From NCBI GenBank assembly GCA_016647705.1, contig CM028328.1, positions 2,414,501 through 2,478,500 on the forward strand: a stretch of DNA of 64,000 nucleotides, given 5' to 3'. The DNA comes from Eucommia ulmoides. Lineage: Eukaryota; Streptophyta; Magnoliopsida; Garryales; Eucommiaceae. The stretch's first letter is position 1; each line of letters begins with the position of its first letter. The notes beneath the pieces are model-generated. The model did no database searches. It saw nothing but the letters and a program-made list of their open reading frames with translations, and was not told the DNA's origin. Of the stretch, positions 13,430-26,202 are shown one piece after another. The translations under genes and the position numbers were made by a program.

Positions 13430-16252
13430 TTATGATAGATATTATAATCTATATATAGAATGAGAGTTAAAGGGGAGGGATCTCTTGGTGGTTGGAGATC
13501 ACACGCACGAACAGAAGGGCCGAAGCAGATGTGCAAGGAAGAAGAGCTTAGCAGTAAAGAAAAATATAATTTCTCAATTTATTATCTACTGAAAATTTCA
13601 GGTATAATTCCTAACTCTTTTAATGTATGTATTTAATTTTTCTATTTTGTGATTTATGGTAAATTGTTGTAGAATTTTACCTATTAAATTATATGAAATA
13701 ATTTTGACGATATGAAAATCATGCCAATGTGGTTTATGTGTTGCGTTAATTAAATGTACGTATTAGAGGGTTGGAGTTCTACTAAGTATTGGCTCACAAC
13801 CCCACAAATTTGATTACAGGGCCGACGAGAGTGAGACGGCGCAAGAAACTTGTAGTGGAATTTCTATTTAAAAATTGTGATAGTTGTATTTTATTATTTA
13901 CTTGCGTAATTTCGATTCGATAAATTGATAAATTATAAATTTGATAATTCTAATTATCGTTGTCGCGTGTAAAATTTATCAGGTTTTTATTAATTAAAAT
14001 ATTATTTATTTAGTAAAATTATCGTCGTTGATAAATAAAACTGTCGCCGTCGTTTGTAAAAATTTTCGGAGTAATTTGGAATAAATTAGTGGATTTTCAG
14101 TTATATTTAAATTGTAATTATTATATTTATTAGTTACCGTTGAAAAATCGACAACTAAGATTATCGCCGTCGCATTTTAAAATTTATCGGATTTTCTAGA
14201 ATGAAAATTCGGTCAATCGGTTTTAATGTTAATTTCTCCAAGGGGAGAAACCACGTGTCGACCCTGAAAAACCGAGTCGTCACAGTTTAAATTGAAACAA
14301 AAAAAAACTAATTGGACTATATAGAAATGTGTTAATAATCAGAGGGTTTAAAATGTATTTTGTCCTTTTTTAAATAAGACTTTGTGCGCACCTCAACTAA
14401 CCACTTTTTTAGACAATCTTAAAGTGCCCCCATAAAAAACGAGAACGCCTCATCTCCCCAAGCCTACTAATACCAATAGTAATCTAATTTATTTATTTAT
14501 TTCAGAAAACGTGCCAATTGTCTTGAGTCACATTTGCTTCCTAAATATTTTTAAATAAATCACACTTTTAGCCCCGTAAATTTGAATCTATGATTTTGTT
14601 ATTGTTAAATTTGATATATTACCCGATAAACTTTATTTTCTTTTTTTCAGTTTCAAAAAAAACTTAGCTTTTTTAACTAGGGTCCAAATTTGAGGGTCTA
14701 ATATGCATACAGTCCAACGAGTTATCAAGATTGGATAGTGATCAACTTTATATATATATATGTATGTATATATATATTTTATAATAGCTCCAATTATTCT
14801 CCTCAAATGACAAATATATCCACTTAATAATTTTTAATAGTAGCCGATCGCGGAATTTGAATATCGTAGGATTGCGTTTAACAGTTTCATATTATTGATA
14901 AAATTTAAAATGGTGGACTGTTAGTCGAAACAGGTCTCAACAATTATATATTTAAATTTGATAATTTTGTTTAGGTTAATTATCTCAGATATTTTTTTAA
15001 AAAAAATTACATATACTAAAATTCTTATTATATAGACTTTTACATATTTTTTTAATGTTTTTAAAGCAATTTATTTTTAATTTTTACCAACTTTTTTCCC
15101 TTAACTTAATTTTTTTGAATTATTAAAAAAAGAAAAAACTAAAAAACAATACCTCATTAAGTTCATGACAAAAAAAACTTAATGTCTTATTTTTCCTTTT
15201 ATTTCATTTTATTTATTTTCTATAAAATTAGTAAAAATAACATGTTTAAAAAATAGTTTTAAAATAAAATTCAAAAATGTGTCAATAATATTTATTTTCA
15301 CAAAAATTTTACTTTAAGACAGTGAACATTATAATGAAAAATTTAATCATTTCACTTTCTGTAAAATCACATAAGAATAAAATGATGACCAAAATACCAA
15401 ATTGTTAGTGAAGAATTCACTTTTAATTTTTTTTTTCTATACAATCGACATATTATAATAATTATTTAAAAAAATAAAAAATAACTTATTTTATACTGAA
15501 ATAACTGCAATAATTTGTTATTATAAAATTCCATTTTAACGAGTCAATTATTGCATCATTTTTTATTAAAAAATTCACCCCTAACAAGTCAATCATCACA
15601 TCATTTTTTATTAGGAAAAAAAAAAAATTCATCCTAACAAATTAATCATTGCATCATTTTTTATTAAAAAAATTCACCCGTGAAGTTAATTTCATATTTG
15701 ACACATTTCATATTTGACATAAACATATTTTCGTCATATAAATAACAAAATTATCTACCTACCACGATTTAGAGTTTGACACATGAAATAAAAGTGCAAA
15801 ATTATTAAACATCTCAAAAAATTATTATACCAATAGCGAACAAAAAATTGTAAAAACACACTACATAACCAAACAAAATGCAACTCATGCAAAATGAAGT
15901 GATTCTTAAATATTATTCTTAACCAAACAAAATCTCATCCCAAATAGATAAGAGATGTGAACAGGAGAACATCACAAGAACAATATCAATTCCAAAAATC
16001 CAAACAAGTCATAACCCATTAACCATTAACAACATACCAATTCAACCATCACCCCCATCAAGACAAATGTGATAGGACTACTACATACTTAACCAACATT
16101 CTCACCACTAAAATTCCCCCAAAAAAATAAAACAGAAGAAGAAGGAGGTAGTATTGCACCACAATAGAACCCTAAAATCAGTACAATTTAATCGCCGGAA
16201 GTAAAGAGTAGAGAGGAATGAACCCGTTCTCCGGCTTTTCAGGCATCAGAGA
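13430..16252. other. AT-rich intergenic DNA without recognisable genes
   Basis: No coding frame with family resemblance was found. There is a short (TA)n run near 14745-14780, and three diverged copies of a cattttttattaaaaaattca word around 15550-15675. The part 13440-14282 ends in gagtcgtcaca and may be an old LTR remnant, but no paired end was found. Confidence 0.4.
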
Positions 16253-19200
16253 TCACTGCATACATATAGATACGCAATATTGATTAAACTGACATGCGAA
16301 TCAAGTGAAATATTTTTTAGAAAAACTTTTTGAGAGGTCCCAAAATTCCAAAAACAACTTTCTAAGGACCATCCAATGTGTAAAAAAATCGTTGTTACAA
16401 GACTCCTTAAAGTGGTGTTTTTATGGAATGGAACTTTTGGGCAAATTTTCCTATTTTTTAACCGTTGGATCAAAATGGATCAATTCTGATCCAACGGTTA
16501 GAGATCAAACACAATTTTAAATTCTTATAATCTTACATCATATGATATCTGACGACTCATCTCAAAATATCTCACATAAATTCCGCACTCCCACTTCTAA
16601 AACGGTTAAATAAAATTACATTTTCTACCCTTCAAATTTTTTCATCATCTACAAATTAGAAAAATCACTGTAGTGCCTTTAGGCACGGTGAATCCCTAAT
16701 TATATTATAAGACGATGGGGACTTCACATAATAATTAGTGAAGTTAAAATTTAAAATTTACAAGTAATATTAAGAGCTTGCCTAAAGTCCCGGGCACTTA
16801 CAAGTATATAAATAAATAACAGAGTACCTGTTTCACAGTACATAGACACGCAATTTTTCTTGCCCCCAGTTTTAAGAAAAAAGAGGTGCAAGACCATACC
16901 AATCAAGAAAAGTGCACACGTGAATGTGTAAAGATACAAAAATTTTAGAAACAAAATGTTGTAAACGTGGTTAGACCGAACGCTCACGTGTTATTTGTTG
17001 ATATATATGTGTGTGTGTGTAGAGAGAGCACACAAGGGAAAAATAAAGTAAATTCGGGTAAACCCTAAAATCAAATCTACACCCTGAGTGTTGGTAAGCT
17101 CATCCTAGCCATTCAAAGAGATGTAAGTCATGAATTTATGTTACCTGTTGTGGGCCTTGTGGTTGTTGATAATTCCCGTATGCAGGATAACCGCCATAGT
17201 ACATATTGGGGTCCTGAGGTGGCTGGTATCCATATGCCTCATACCCCTGTCCATATCCGTAGTATGAACTATTATTCCACTGGCTTTGTTCAGGCTGATC
17301 CTAAAACCAATCCAAATGTTAGATACACAAAAATGATTCACTAGTACATGATATACAATATATATATATACCTGCATAAATATATATACCCTATGCCTAA
17401 AGGCATAGATTAAAGGAGAGAGAGATCAACAGCTAGGCGAGGAGTGTGTAGGGTGCAGAGAAATGGGTAGAGTTCAATGGGAAAAGAAAGGGAGAGAGAG
17501 AGAGACGGTACTGAGAGGTGTGGGTAGGATGATGGAAGTTGATACGGACGGCAATGGTTTTAAAACCGAACCGTTCAATTTTATGCAAAACCAAAACCGT
17601 TTAGGTCTTTTTATTTATATAAAACCAAAATTGAAACTGCAAAACGCGAACCTTTGTTTTTTATATATAAACAAATTAACCCAATTAATCCCATAACACA
17701 CACATATAATTGGGGTCAAAATGTAAATAAAGAAAAAAGTGAGGATAATATATATTATAAAAATATATCTAAATTACTGGTTACGCGATTTGGTTTCGCA
17801 GTTACTATCCCAAAACCAAAACCAAAACCAAAACCGCTTTGGCTTTCAATTTCGTAACCAAAAGCATTTGACCGGTTTCAAAACCGAACCGTTCGGTTCA
17901 GTTTGGTTCGGTTAACCATTGGTTCGGGTTGAATTGCCATCCCTAAAGGTTGGGGGGTACGATTTATGTTTCGATCTTGACCCTTGGATCAGATCCAAGG
18001 GTCAAAAATATCTCTAGCATAAAAATTTTGATTTATTTTATTATATAGATATACTAGTATAGCCTATAACCCGTTCTTAAAGGCACTAATTTTAATTCAA
18101 TACATTAAACTTCAATGTTCAATCATGAAAACAAATTTTGTTAAGCGATTGCTATTTAGTTTCTCAACAAAATATAATCACTAGTCGATAATGTCTCCAG
18201 CCATCCAATGGTAAACAATATCTCAATGTTATATATACACACACACACACACATAAGCAACCACAAGTAGAGACCTGTTTGGATGATGGGCTACGCCCCC
18301 AAGAAAGGCGGATGTTTTGACCTCCTAATTGAGTACCATTCAAGCCCGACAAAGCCTGCTCAGCACAAGTTCTAAAGCAGCAAAAAAAACAATAGGATTA
18401 GACAGAAAACCGTGAAACTCGTGCCTTATTATAGGTATGAGATTCCTTTATTTACCTGTTAGCAAATTGAACAAACCCACACCGCTTACCCACTGGTATT
18501 TTCACATGAACCAATTCACCATATTGGGAAAAGACTTGTCTAAGCAGATCGTCAGTAACATTTGGGTCCAAACCGCCAACGAATATCTGCATAATCAGTA
18601 TTGAATATCAATACTGTATGTGATAAACCAAACCATAGTTGTAAATAGACAAACCAAGCTACCCACAGTTGTATTAGTTGGATCGCTCTCCCCTTGACTC
18701 CCTTGAGAATGCTGGCTTGAAGCTGCAATTGACAACAAATGTATAAAGTCACCAAAAACAGAACAAAGAACGGTAAAGCCTTTATCAGGATCGATCCCTA
18801 CAATGAAAGGCATTAACAACCTTGAACATCTCCATCCACTGATATCAGCAAACAATGCCAAGATGATCACTAAATAATAGTGGCTCTACCAGGGTGATTT
18901 TTGGTCTATAAATACTCCATGAATAATAATCGATTATAAATTACACAAACACGGGATCAAAGATAGAAGAAGGGGCATGGAAATGATGGAATGGTAACAA
19001 CAAATTGAAATGGGTGCCAATTTTCGGATCAATTTGTTAGCCAATAGGCATTGATTAGTAACTTAGTTTTCTCCCATGCATTAAAATAAGCATAATGTTG
19101 TTTCTAACATGTACACAAGCTAGTGAACGGATTGTACATAGATTTCATTACCTGTTCCTGCATTTTACCATATCATTTGACTAGATAAATAGACATTGTG

Positions 19201-21983
19201 CCCGACTAAGCATGAAGAACACGGGATATTAATCAATTCTTTACAGAACATTTTAATTTCCAAATTTATTCATGTAATTTGCATACCCTGAACCTCCCAT
19301 AAGATATAATTATTGTCCCACCGTAACTAGCTGCCATACTATGAACTACACTCCATAGTCATTCCAATTTGCGAGTAGCTTGGCACGTGATCTTGACCTC
19401 AAACACAAACTCAACAAATCTGGATAACAACCACTACCCATTTGGGTTTAATTACTGATTACGTGTTCATTCTTGTGGACTAGTAATTATACTTCAATAT
19501 GTCATTTGAACAAAAACATTCAATTTTTAAAATCAGCCATCTTCAGTAATATGGACCACCTTTAGTAAGTCATGGGTTTAAAGAACATTAAGACGTCCAT
19601 AAAACTAGTGTAAATACTCATGCAAGAAACGAAACTAAAGCAACCGCTAGTCGTGCACCCGGAAGGCCCAGCAGGGGCAATCCCCACCCCCACCCCCCAC
19701 AAAAAAAAAAAAAAACTAAAATCAATCCCTTCCTATATTTTAGTGTATATTACATATAGTTGTTTGAAATTTATACACTCGTTCCCCTGAGCTTTTAAAA
19801 AAATCAACTTCTACCCCTATATTTATGCTTGTCCCTTGAATAAAGCTGCAGTATAAAACCAAAAATACCAAAAAAAGGAGTAAAATAGAACTGTACTTGC
19901 AAGAACACGTCTGATAATTTGAACAAGATTACAATTCTAAGAAAGAAATATGGAACAAACTTCTTGCTAAATAAAATTGTAAAACGCAAAGGAACAGACC
20001 AAGATGAAATAAAGAACGGGATACTCTGGATTTAAATGAACTGAACTGAAAAGGAAAAGAAAACGAATACTGGAAAGGCTGAAGAAAAAAAAAAGAACAA
20101 TTGAGATTATTCACATGTTCGGTAACTTCAAACTTAAGGAGCTGGAAAGTAAATGTAGCATAAAAAATGCCAGGGGAAAACGACGAAAGGTAGCTTACGA
20201 CATTAAACAAAATAACTGACCTAAAAGGAGAGCACGCACTAAAATGGGATCATTTCAGCTGAAACCATTTCCCGGCCCCCAAAATGAGAGCCTTGCTGTT
20301 CCTGCTTCGAGACAACATGAGTTTTATAAGTTTTTACAGGTTTTAACACACTAAATGAGCCGAAGTTCACAAAGGAAAGTGCTGGAACAAAAGTCGATTC
20401 GACGCATCTTCAATTGAATAACTTGGATAAATCAAGTCTTATTAATCCATCAACAGAAGAAAGAGAAATTAATACTAGAATAAAACTTGCCACATCCGCC
20501 GGGGTAAACAGAGAAGCAGTTTGGTGAACAAATACCAAATTAGAGAAGCAATGGAAAGTATTGAATAATATCTATCTAAAGCACCACTGGAGAACTATTG
20601 AGATAGATACCTTTCTGTGAACCACCGACACCACCCATGGGTTTCTTGTTAGCAGCAGGGCCAATCCGCATGGCCCTACTTGAACAAAGTACACCATTCA
20701 TTTCAGCCATAGCACGCAATTGTTCACTCTCGTCTGCAAACCTAACAAAACCATAACCCTTGGAACGACCAGTTTCCCTATCAGCAACAACCTTTGCACC
20801 CTTCACTGATGAGTAGACAGCTTTAAATGTCTCTTGCAGTAGGTAATCATTAACATCAGCAGCCAAATCTCCAACAAATATTGTATAGTCTGGACTGTCA
20901 TCGCTACGTTTTTCACCAGCACCGAGAGTAGCCCAGTTCATTCGGAAGTTCTGTTCTGTATTTGGCATCAATGTGCCATTGTATGTATGTAAAGTGGTTT
21001 CTGCAGCTGCACGTGTCCTGAACTCCAGGAATCCATAACCCTCAGATTGTCCAGTTTGCTTGTTTCGAATAATTTTCGCTGTAAGAAGCTGAAAACACAC
21101 AAAAGTGTTCTTTCATTATTGTACCAACAGCAAGACAATTGTCAAAAATAGTGCCACTGAAATCTATAGAGCATAAAGATACAAATAAAATGAAAATGAT
21201 ATGAGAACAAGGTTGACATAGGAATCTACCATTTTCTACCCCAATAATCAATCAATTCAAAACATGAATCTTGCACACATTAAACGCTATGAAGCAATCC
21301 AAGAAAAGTATACAATTACATTTGAATGGTTCAATCTAGTAACTTGTTATATTTCCTTTCCTTCCTTGTGAATTACCGGCATCAAACAGGAAAAGCCTTT
21401 GGCCATTACTTGATTCCCATATCCATAATCCCGTGTCTCTACATTCAATTCTTCAAGAAATTCATTTCATTCAAACCCAGTTGGATTTATTGATTAAATC
21501 ATTTCGAAAGACATATAATAAACTGCCAAAACTACTTAAAACAATAGCATCCATGGAAAATGCATAGCGCTAGGATAGATGCGTAGTAAACTGTGCTCGC
21601 GTACATAAGGAGATACTTACCTCTCCCGTAGCATAAAAAATATTGTTTAGATAGTTCTCGTCCATCCAATACTGCAGGTCTCCGATCCAGAGAGACCGGA
21701 TCTCATCTGAGCCAGGGGTGGTCGGCGAAGCACCGTACTGCTGCTGCTGCGGCTGTACCTGCGGCTGCATCTGCGTTTGCATAGCCTGATGCTGCTGAGG
21801 AGGCGCCACGGCCCACCCCTGCGGTGGCTGCTGCCCCCACACCGGCGGATGCTGAGGATGAAACTGCTGTTGCTGAGGCGGCTGCGGATGCTGCTGATAG
21901 TACGGATGCTGCGGTTGCTGCTGCTGATTCATCGGCATCGGAGGCATGGGAGGCGGAACAGCACCGTTTGTTGGCTGCATCAT
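16253..21983 (-). CDS. RBP45: RBP45-type RNA-binding protein with three RRMs
   Basis: Nuclear RNA-binding protein of the plant RBP45/47 family, which binds U-rich and poly(A) RNA. Exons (minus strand): 21983-21621, 21088-20611, 18722-18667, 18586-18456, 18371-18275, 17300-17136. All join in phase, giving 429 residues if translation stops at TAA 17138-17136. The N-terminus (1-90) is Pro/Gln-rich. RRM1 starts near residue 97 (RNP2 LWIGDL, RNP1 EGYGFLEF), RRM2 near 190 (TIFVGDL, KGYGFVRF) and RRM3 near 300 (IFVGGL, RCGFVQF). The tail is rich in G, Y and Q. The codon before GTAACATAA is CAG, and CAG/GTAACA is a good donor; an acceptor at 16256 would place TGA directly after CAG, so the last intron may split off the stop codon. 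Introns contain Helitron-like and hAT-like insertions. Confidence 0.93.
16256..17144 (-). other. Possible last intron of RBP45, with a Helitron-like end
   Basis: If the donor at 17144/17143 and the acceptor ending at 16256 are used, the final exon starts with TGA (16255-16253) and the rest is 3' UTR. A Helitron-like 3' end (hairpin GTGCCTTTAGGCAC, then CTAA before T) lies at 16674-16699. No gene is seen on either strand. Confidence 0.45.
17543..17945. mobile_element. hAT-like non-autonomous element in RBP45 intron 5
   Basis: The right end reads the complement of TAGGGATGGCAAT and the left end is the diverged TACGGACGGCAAT. Both ends carry words such as aaaaccgaaccgtt in inverted orientation. 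The 8-bp flanks (gaagttga and aaggttgg) match at only five positions, so the copy is old. Elements with the same end design are at 44052-44919 and 60326-60845. Confidence 0.5.
18054..18095 (-). mobile_element. Helitron-like 3' end on the minus strand, in RBP45 intron 5
   Basis: On the minus strand the stretch reads GTGCCTTTAAGAACGGGTTA and soon reaches CTAG followed by T. This matches the other Helitron-like ends in the window (13429, 26202), although the hairpin is weakened. The 5' end was not identified; to be a simple insertion it would have to lie before 18274. Confidence 0.35.
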
Positions 21984-22260
21984 TTTCCGATAATCGAAAA
22001 ACTAAACCCTAACAAAAAAAACAACACAAAAAATTCCAGATAACCTGATAGAAGAAAAATCTGTGAGTTTTACACGATATACAGTCTGATCTAGGTATGA
22101 ATTCAGTGTGGATAATTGGAAAACCCTAGAAGCAGATGAAGTATGGATCGAAGGACCCTAAACCTACTAGGGTTACGCGAGGGGTATCTAGAGAGAAGAG
22201 AGAGGAGAGAGAGCGCGAAGGAGAGAGATATTTGTGGGGGATGATAATGGATGGGCCTGG
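21984..22260 (-). promoter_or_regulatory. 5' UTR and proximal promoter of RBP45
   Basis: Upstream of the start codon lies a leader with an AG/CT-rich stretch (about 22185-22230), a common feature of plant core promoters and 5' UTRs. No clear TATA box could be assigned. Confidence 0.35.
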
Positions 22261-22289
22261 AGATGAGGCCCAATAATTGTTTGTGTCAA

Positions 22290-22628
22290 AGGGTTAATTT
22301 TACATTTTATACCCCTAAAGTTTAGTGAAATCCCAATTTAGTATCTATATTTTTAATTTTAACACTTTAAACTTTAAAGTACCCAAATCATGTTAATTGA
22401 GTCTAAATCGTTAACCTCACATTTTTTTTTTTTTTATCAAAAATCACTCACGTGGATGATTTTTGTGCTTGACAAGTGGGTGATTTTCATAAAAAACAAT
22501 AACAGTATTAACAATTTAGACTCACTTGACATGATTTAGATAATTTAAAATTTAATGTGTTCAAATTAAAAAGATAGGCGCTTAAATGAAAAAATTGGAA
22601 ACTTCAAGGGTATAAAGTGCAAAACACT
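22290..22628. mobile_element. MITE, cacttt-gtacccctgaagttt family
   Basis: The ends are inverted relatives of cattttatacccctaaagttt and its complement. The inside carries gtgagtgatttt/tcacttgac words. The same family occurs at 38074-38628, 43513-43993 and 50700-51070, with a partial copy at 49765-49850. Confidence 0.5.
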
Positions 22629-23568
22629 ATTTATTTTATTTTGTTTCCTTTACTTTTAAAATCTATATTTTACCTTTAAAATCTATATTTTACCTCCTAC
22701 TACTAACAGTAATAAATTGAAAATTTATCTTTTAACTTAATGAAATATGTTTTAAATTAATAAAAATTAAATATTTTATCTAAATTTTACATGAAGTGGG
22801 CAAAATTACATTTTATTTTTAATTTATTTTGTCTTGATAAAAAAAAATAAAGACAAAAAATTTTTTTTTTTTAGGGAAACTCCTCCAAATGTCCTATAAG
22901 TGGAAAACACCACTTATGGGAGGACCATCCAATTTTTTATTTTTTTTTTGTCTTGGGATGGTACTTAGAAAGTGGTGGTTCCCATTTGTTGAATCTCTCA
23001 ACAAAAATTCCCTTTTTTATTACCATTTTCCCTTACTTTTTTTTTCGGCTCCACGAACAGCAATGATTGTCTTCACCAACAACATCGGCCTCCACTACCT
23101 CCACCAACACCGTTGTCTCCACCCCACCCCACGACATAATCACCAACCACCTACTACATCCTCGGAAGTCTCGGGTACCATAATCATCTATCCCCCCCCC
23201 CTCCCTCCAGCTCTCTCTCTTTCTCTCTCCAACAAAAACAACAACAACGACCATCTTCCACTTAGGCAACTTCCCTACCAACCATTGAGACCAGATCTGC
23301 CAAGAACACTCCTTCCTTCCTTGCCATATATGGAGACCAAATATGTTTCTTGTTTTTTTTTAAAATATATATATATATATATATTATAAAATATGACGAT
23401 TTTTTTTGCTGACTATGACAAACTTATAATTAGGATAAACCAAAATATGATTAGGACAAACAAATTTACTGACTAAGACAAATAAAAAATGTGACTAAAA
23501 TATTTTTGAGACATAAATTTAGGACTATAAAAGGAAACTGAGTTTGTTGAAATAGAAATAATGGTATA
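22629..23568. other. Intergenic DNA, no gene recognised
   Basis: AT-rich with a CT/CCA-rich stretch (23060-23240) that opens chance frames on both strands, and a (TA)n run near 23365-23390. No domain is recognisable in any frame. Confidence 0.4.
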
Positions 23569-26202
23569 TCATTATATATAAAATAGTTTATAAGGATATA
23601 TATTAATTAGGAATTATATTACCATTTATTGAGGCACGGATTAAGGCACCGATTAAAACAAATTGTCAATCTACCTAATTCTCACACTTTCCCTAATTAA
23701 TCATTTTTCTTATCAATCTCCCTAATTCTCTCTCTTCTAATTAACCTTAATTCTCACTCCCACAGTTTCAATTCTTAACGTCTGACCCTAAGCTCTCTCG
23801 ATGCCAACGTTTCTCTTTCACTCATTCTGCAAATTGACAACCTATCGCGTCTCCATAGTCGTCGCTCTCGGTTGAATCTCATGTCGGAACTCTGCCAATA
23901 TTCCTGTGACGACTCTTTGGTATGCTTCTCTCTCTCTCTCTGTTTCATTCTCTCCGTTGTCTCTTGATCTCATCGTCCTCTGTAGTACTGTCCACGAACT
24001 CAGCCAAAACAGTCCACGATCCATCTCTATCATTGCGCCACTACCTCACCGTCGTCGTAGTTTTCAAGACTTTCTCTGGAACAATAATGTTTACTTCCTA
24101 TCAATTCGTTCTAAAATATTCTATCAATTTTTGTTCTATCACGGTAGAAATTAATGTTCCATCAAATTTTTTTGTTATCATAATCACTTATTTGACTTCT
24201 GCTAAACTTTATTTTATGTGTGTTATTGTGTTCCTCACTTGGGCATGTCATTTTTGTTCCTCATCTTGATAGGTGTTTAATTGATGCTCTGATTTGGTTT
24301 TTGCAGTGGGTTTGATTGTGAATGCGACAGTAGTATGCAATGGAGGAACCACCATCTATTTGACAACAAAGGTTGAGAAATCCATTGATATGCCTCTTGG
24401 TAGTGACGTATTTTGTGCGCTCCTAACTATAATGAGTTTCAACAGGTCTTTCCCTCTCTCTCTCTCTCTTTCAAAATTCCAGTAATGGATTTTCTGAATT
24501 AGGTTTAAAAAGAAAATCCACTATTTGTTTCATTTGTTCTCTAAGACAGTGGTTTACATTTGGTGGATATCATCTTGAGTTGAAAATGTGTAGATTTTTT
24601 TGTCGAATTAATTTTGTGTGCATATTAAATTTTGCAGTTTTTTTTCCAGATAAATATTATCATGTTTTTAAGATTTTGAATTTCATTTATATTGCAGTTT
24701 TTTTATTTATTTTATTTTACTTTATTTTGTTGGATGCAAGTTTTGTCGAAGAAAGATGATGAAAACTCATCTCTTAGCCTCATTTATATATTTATAAGTT
24801 ATAAGGTGCGTTTGTCAACATTTTGTTCCTGCTTTTGTTTTAAATCTAGAAATTTTAGAACAACACAAGAAAAATTTCTTTGTTTGTTTCCATATTTTTG
24901 TTTTAATTCTCAGTATTCTGGAAAAAGAAACAATCTAGGAACATAAACACTGAAAAGGGGACTTTAGCCAAAAAGATTTTTTTTTTTTTTTTTTTGTGTT
25001 TTTGTTTATTATTTCATTCTTAGAAGACGTGGAATAAACAAAAAGTACTTTTTTTTTTCTAGATTTGTAGAACGAATTTCATGAATTATCATATGAACAA
25101 ATTATTGTAGTTTTTGTCACAAGCTTTACTTGGTTCTATTTCAGACCGTTGATTCAAAATTGCAAAGATTTTTCTAATAGTCGTGATGAATTCGTAACTT
25201 TTTTCAAGTTTATAAACCGCATAATTTGTATTTGTTAGACACCTTTTCTGAATGAATAGATTGTGTTGTTATTGGTTCGTGTGATTGGTGTTTGGGGCTT
25301 TTTTGCTCCGGTAATCCAACACATTGTTCTTGATATATATATATATATATTTTATTTTTTTTCCCCTTTCGTTTTGTTTCTTTTTTTTGAAGTTCTTTTT
25401 CTGCCCCATTTCCAAATAGATTTTTAGGCATAAAATACTAACTATGAGAAGTTATATATCTACAATTCGAGGGGTAATTTCTCTTTATGTCAATCTGCTT
25501 ATCCTCTTGCATCTCTTTTTTCTAATTTTTGTTTCAAATTAGGTTTGAGTGGTTATTTGCATTTTTTTTACGTTCAATTGGGTTCAATTGATGTAATTCT
25601 ATTTGCATTAGATTTTTGTGCACAATAAGCGTTTTAAATATTGTAATTGACGGGAATGTTGTATAAAGAAAGATTGTCTTTTGTTTTGAAAAAATTAGTT
25701 AACTTTAAATTACTAATTATTTTTAAGTTGGTTAAAAAACCGGAGTGTTTGGGAATGTTGTATAAACAAATTAAGTTATGTTATTTTTTTTTTAAAATGT
25801 TGGTTATGGTTGTGTTTACTTGGAAGACCGAAGTTGAGAATTTGGGAAACATATGGTGCTTTGTCATTTTTTTTGAATTGTTAGAGAAGTTTTATTGAAT
25901 TGTCAATCATCGGACTTTGAATATGTTATATAAATAATTGGAGTGTCATTTTTTTAATATTGTATATGCATTATTAATTTGTATCTAATTGTGGTTTATT
26001 AAAATTATTTGACAAGTAAAAAAAAACTTTAACAATTTGATGGTTTATTTATTTTATTATTTAACTCCAATTTTATTATTATGCAATTTATTTATTTTTT
26101 TACTCTAAAATATGTTATTAAAGTTACTCCATTTGAAAGCCATTTTTTTTAAATTAAGATATATGTTTTAGTTTGTGCCTTTAGGCACGGGTTATCCGCT
26201 AG
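23569..26202 (+). mobile_element. Candidate non-autonomous Helitron carrying a PAP exon remnant
   Basis: The 3' end is a textbook Helitron pattern: hairpin GTGCCTTTAGGCAC (26175-26188), ten bases, then CTAG at 26199-26202 followed by T. A possible 5' end is TCATTATATATAAAATAG at 23569, preceded by A, as expected for insertion between A and T. The 5' end is a guess. Inside is a fragment of a purple acid phosphatase gene (24307-24445). There is no Rep/helicase frame. Confidence 0.5.
24307..24445 (+). pseudogene. Purple acid phosphatase N-terminal exon fragment (PAP10/12 type)
   Basis: The exon lies between an acceptor ttttttgcag and a donor gtcttt. It reads NATVVCNGG, then KVEKSIDMPLGSDVF, matching the signal-peptide end and mature N-terminus of high-molecular-weight plant PAPs such as PAP10/PAP12. 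Just after DVF one extra or missing base breaks the frame; in the shifted frame PNYNEFQQ corresponds to the family's PPGYNAPQQ at the exon end. No downstream catalytic exons follow. It belongs to a different PAP group from the intact gene at 47317-51515, so it is not a local duplicate. Confidence 0.75.

Noticed and set aside
13430-14285. LTR remnant ending gagtcgtcaca
   Set aside because: Only one plausible end and no target duplication or partner copy in the window.
17388-17420. Helitron end at the ctatgcctaaaggcatag hairpin
   Set aside because: The hairpin is good, but no CTAG or CTAA follows at the required distance on either strand.
21777-22043. Leu/Arg-rich plus-strand frames opposite RBP45 exon 1
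   Set aside because: Shadow of the CAG/CCG-rich Gln/Pro coding region on the minus strand.
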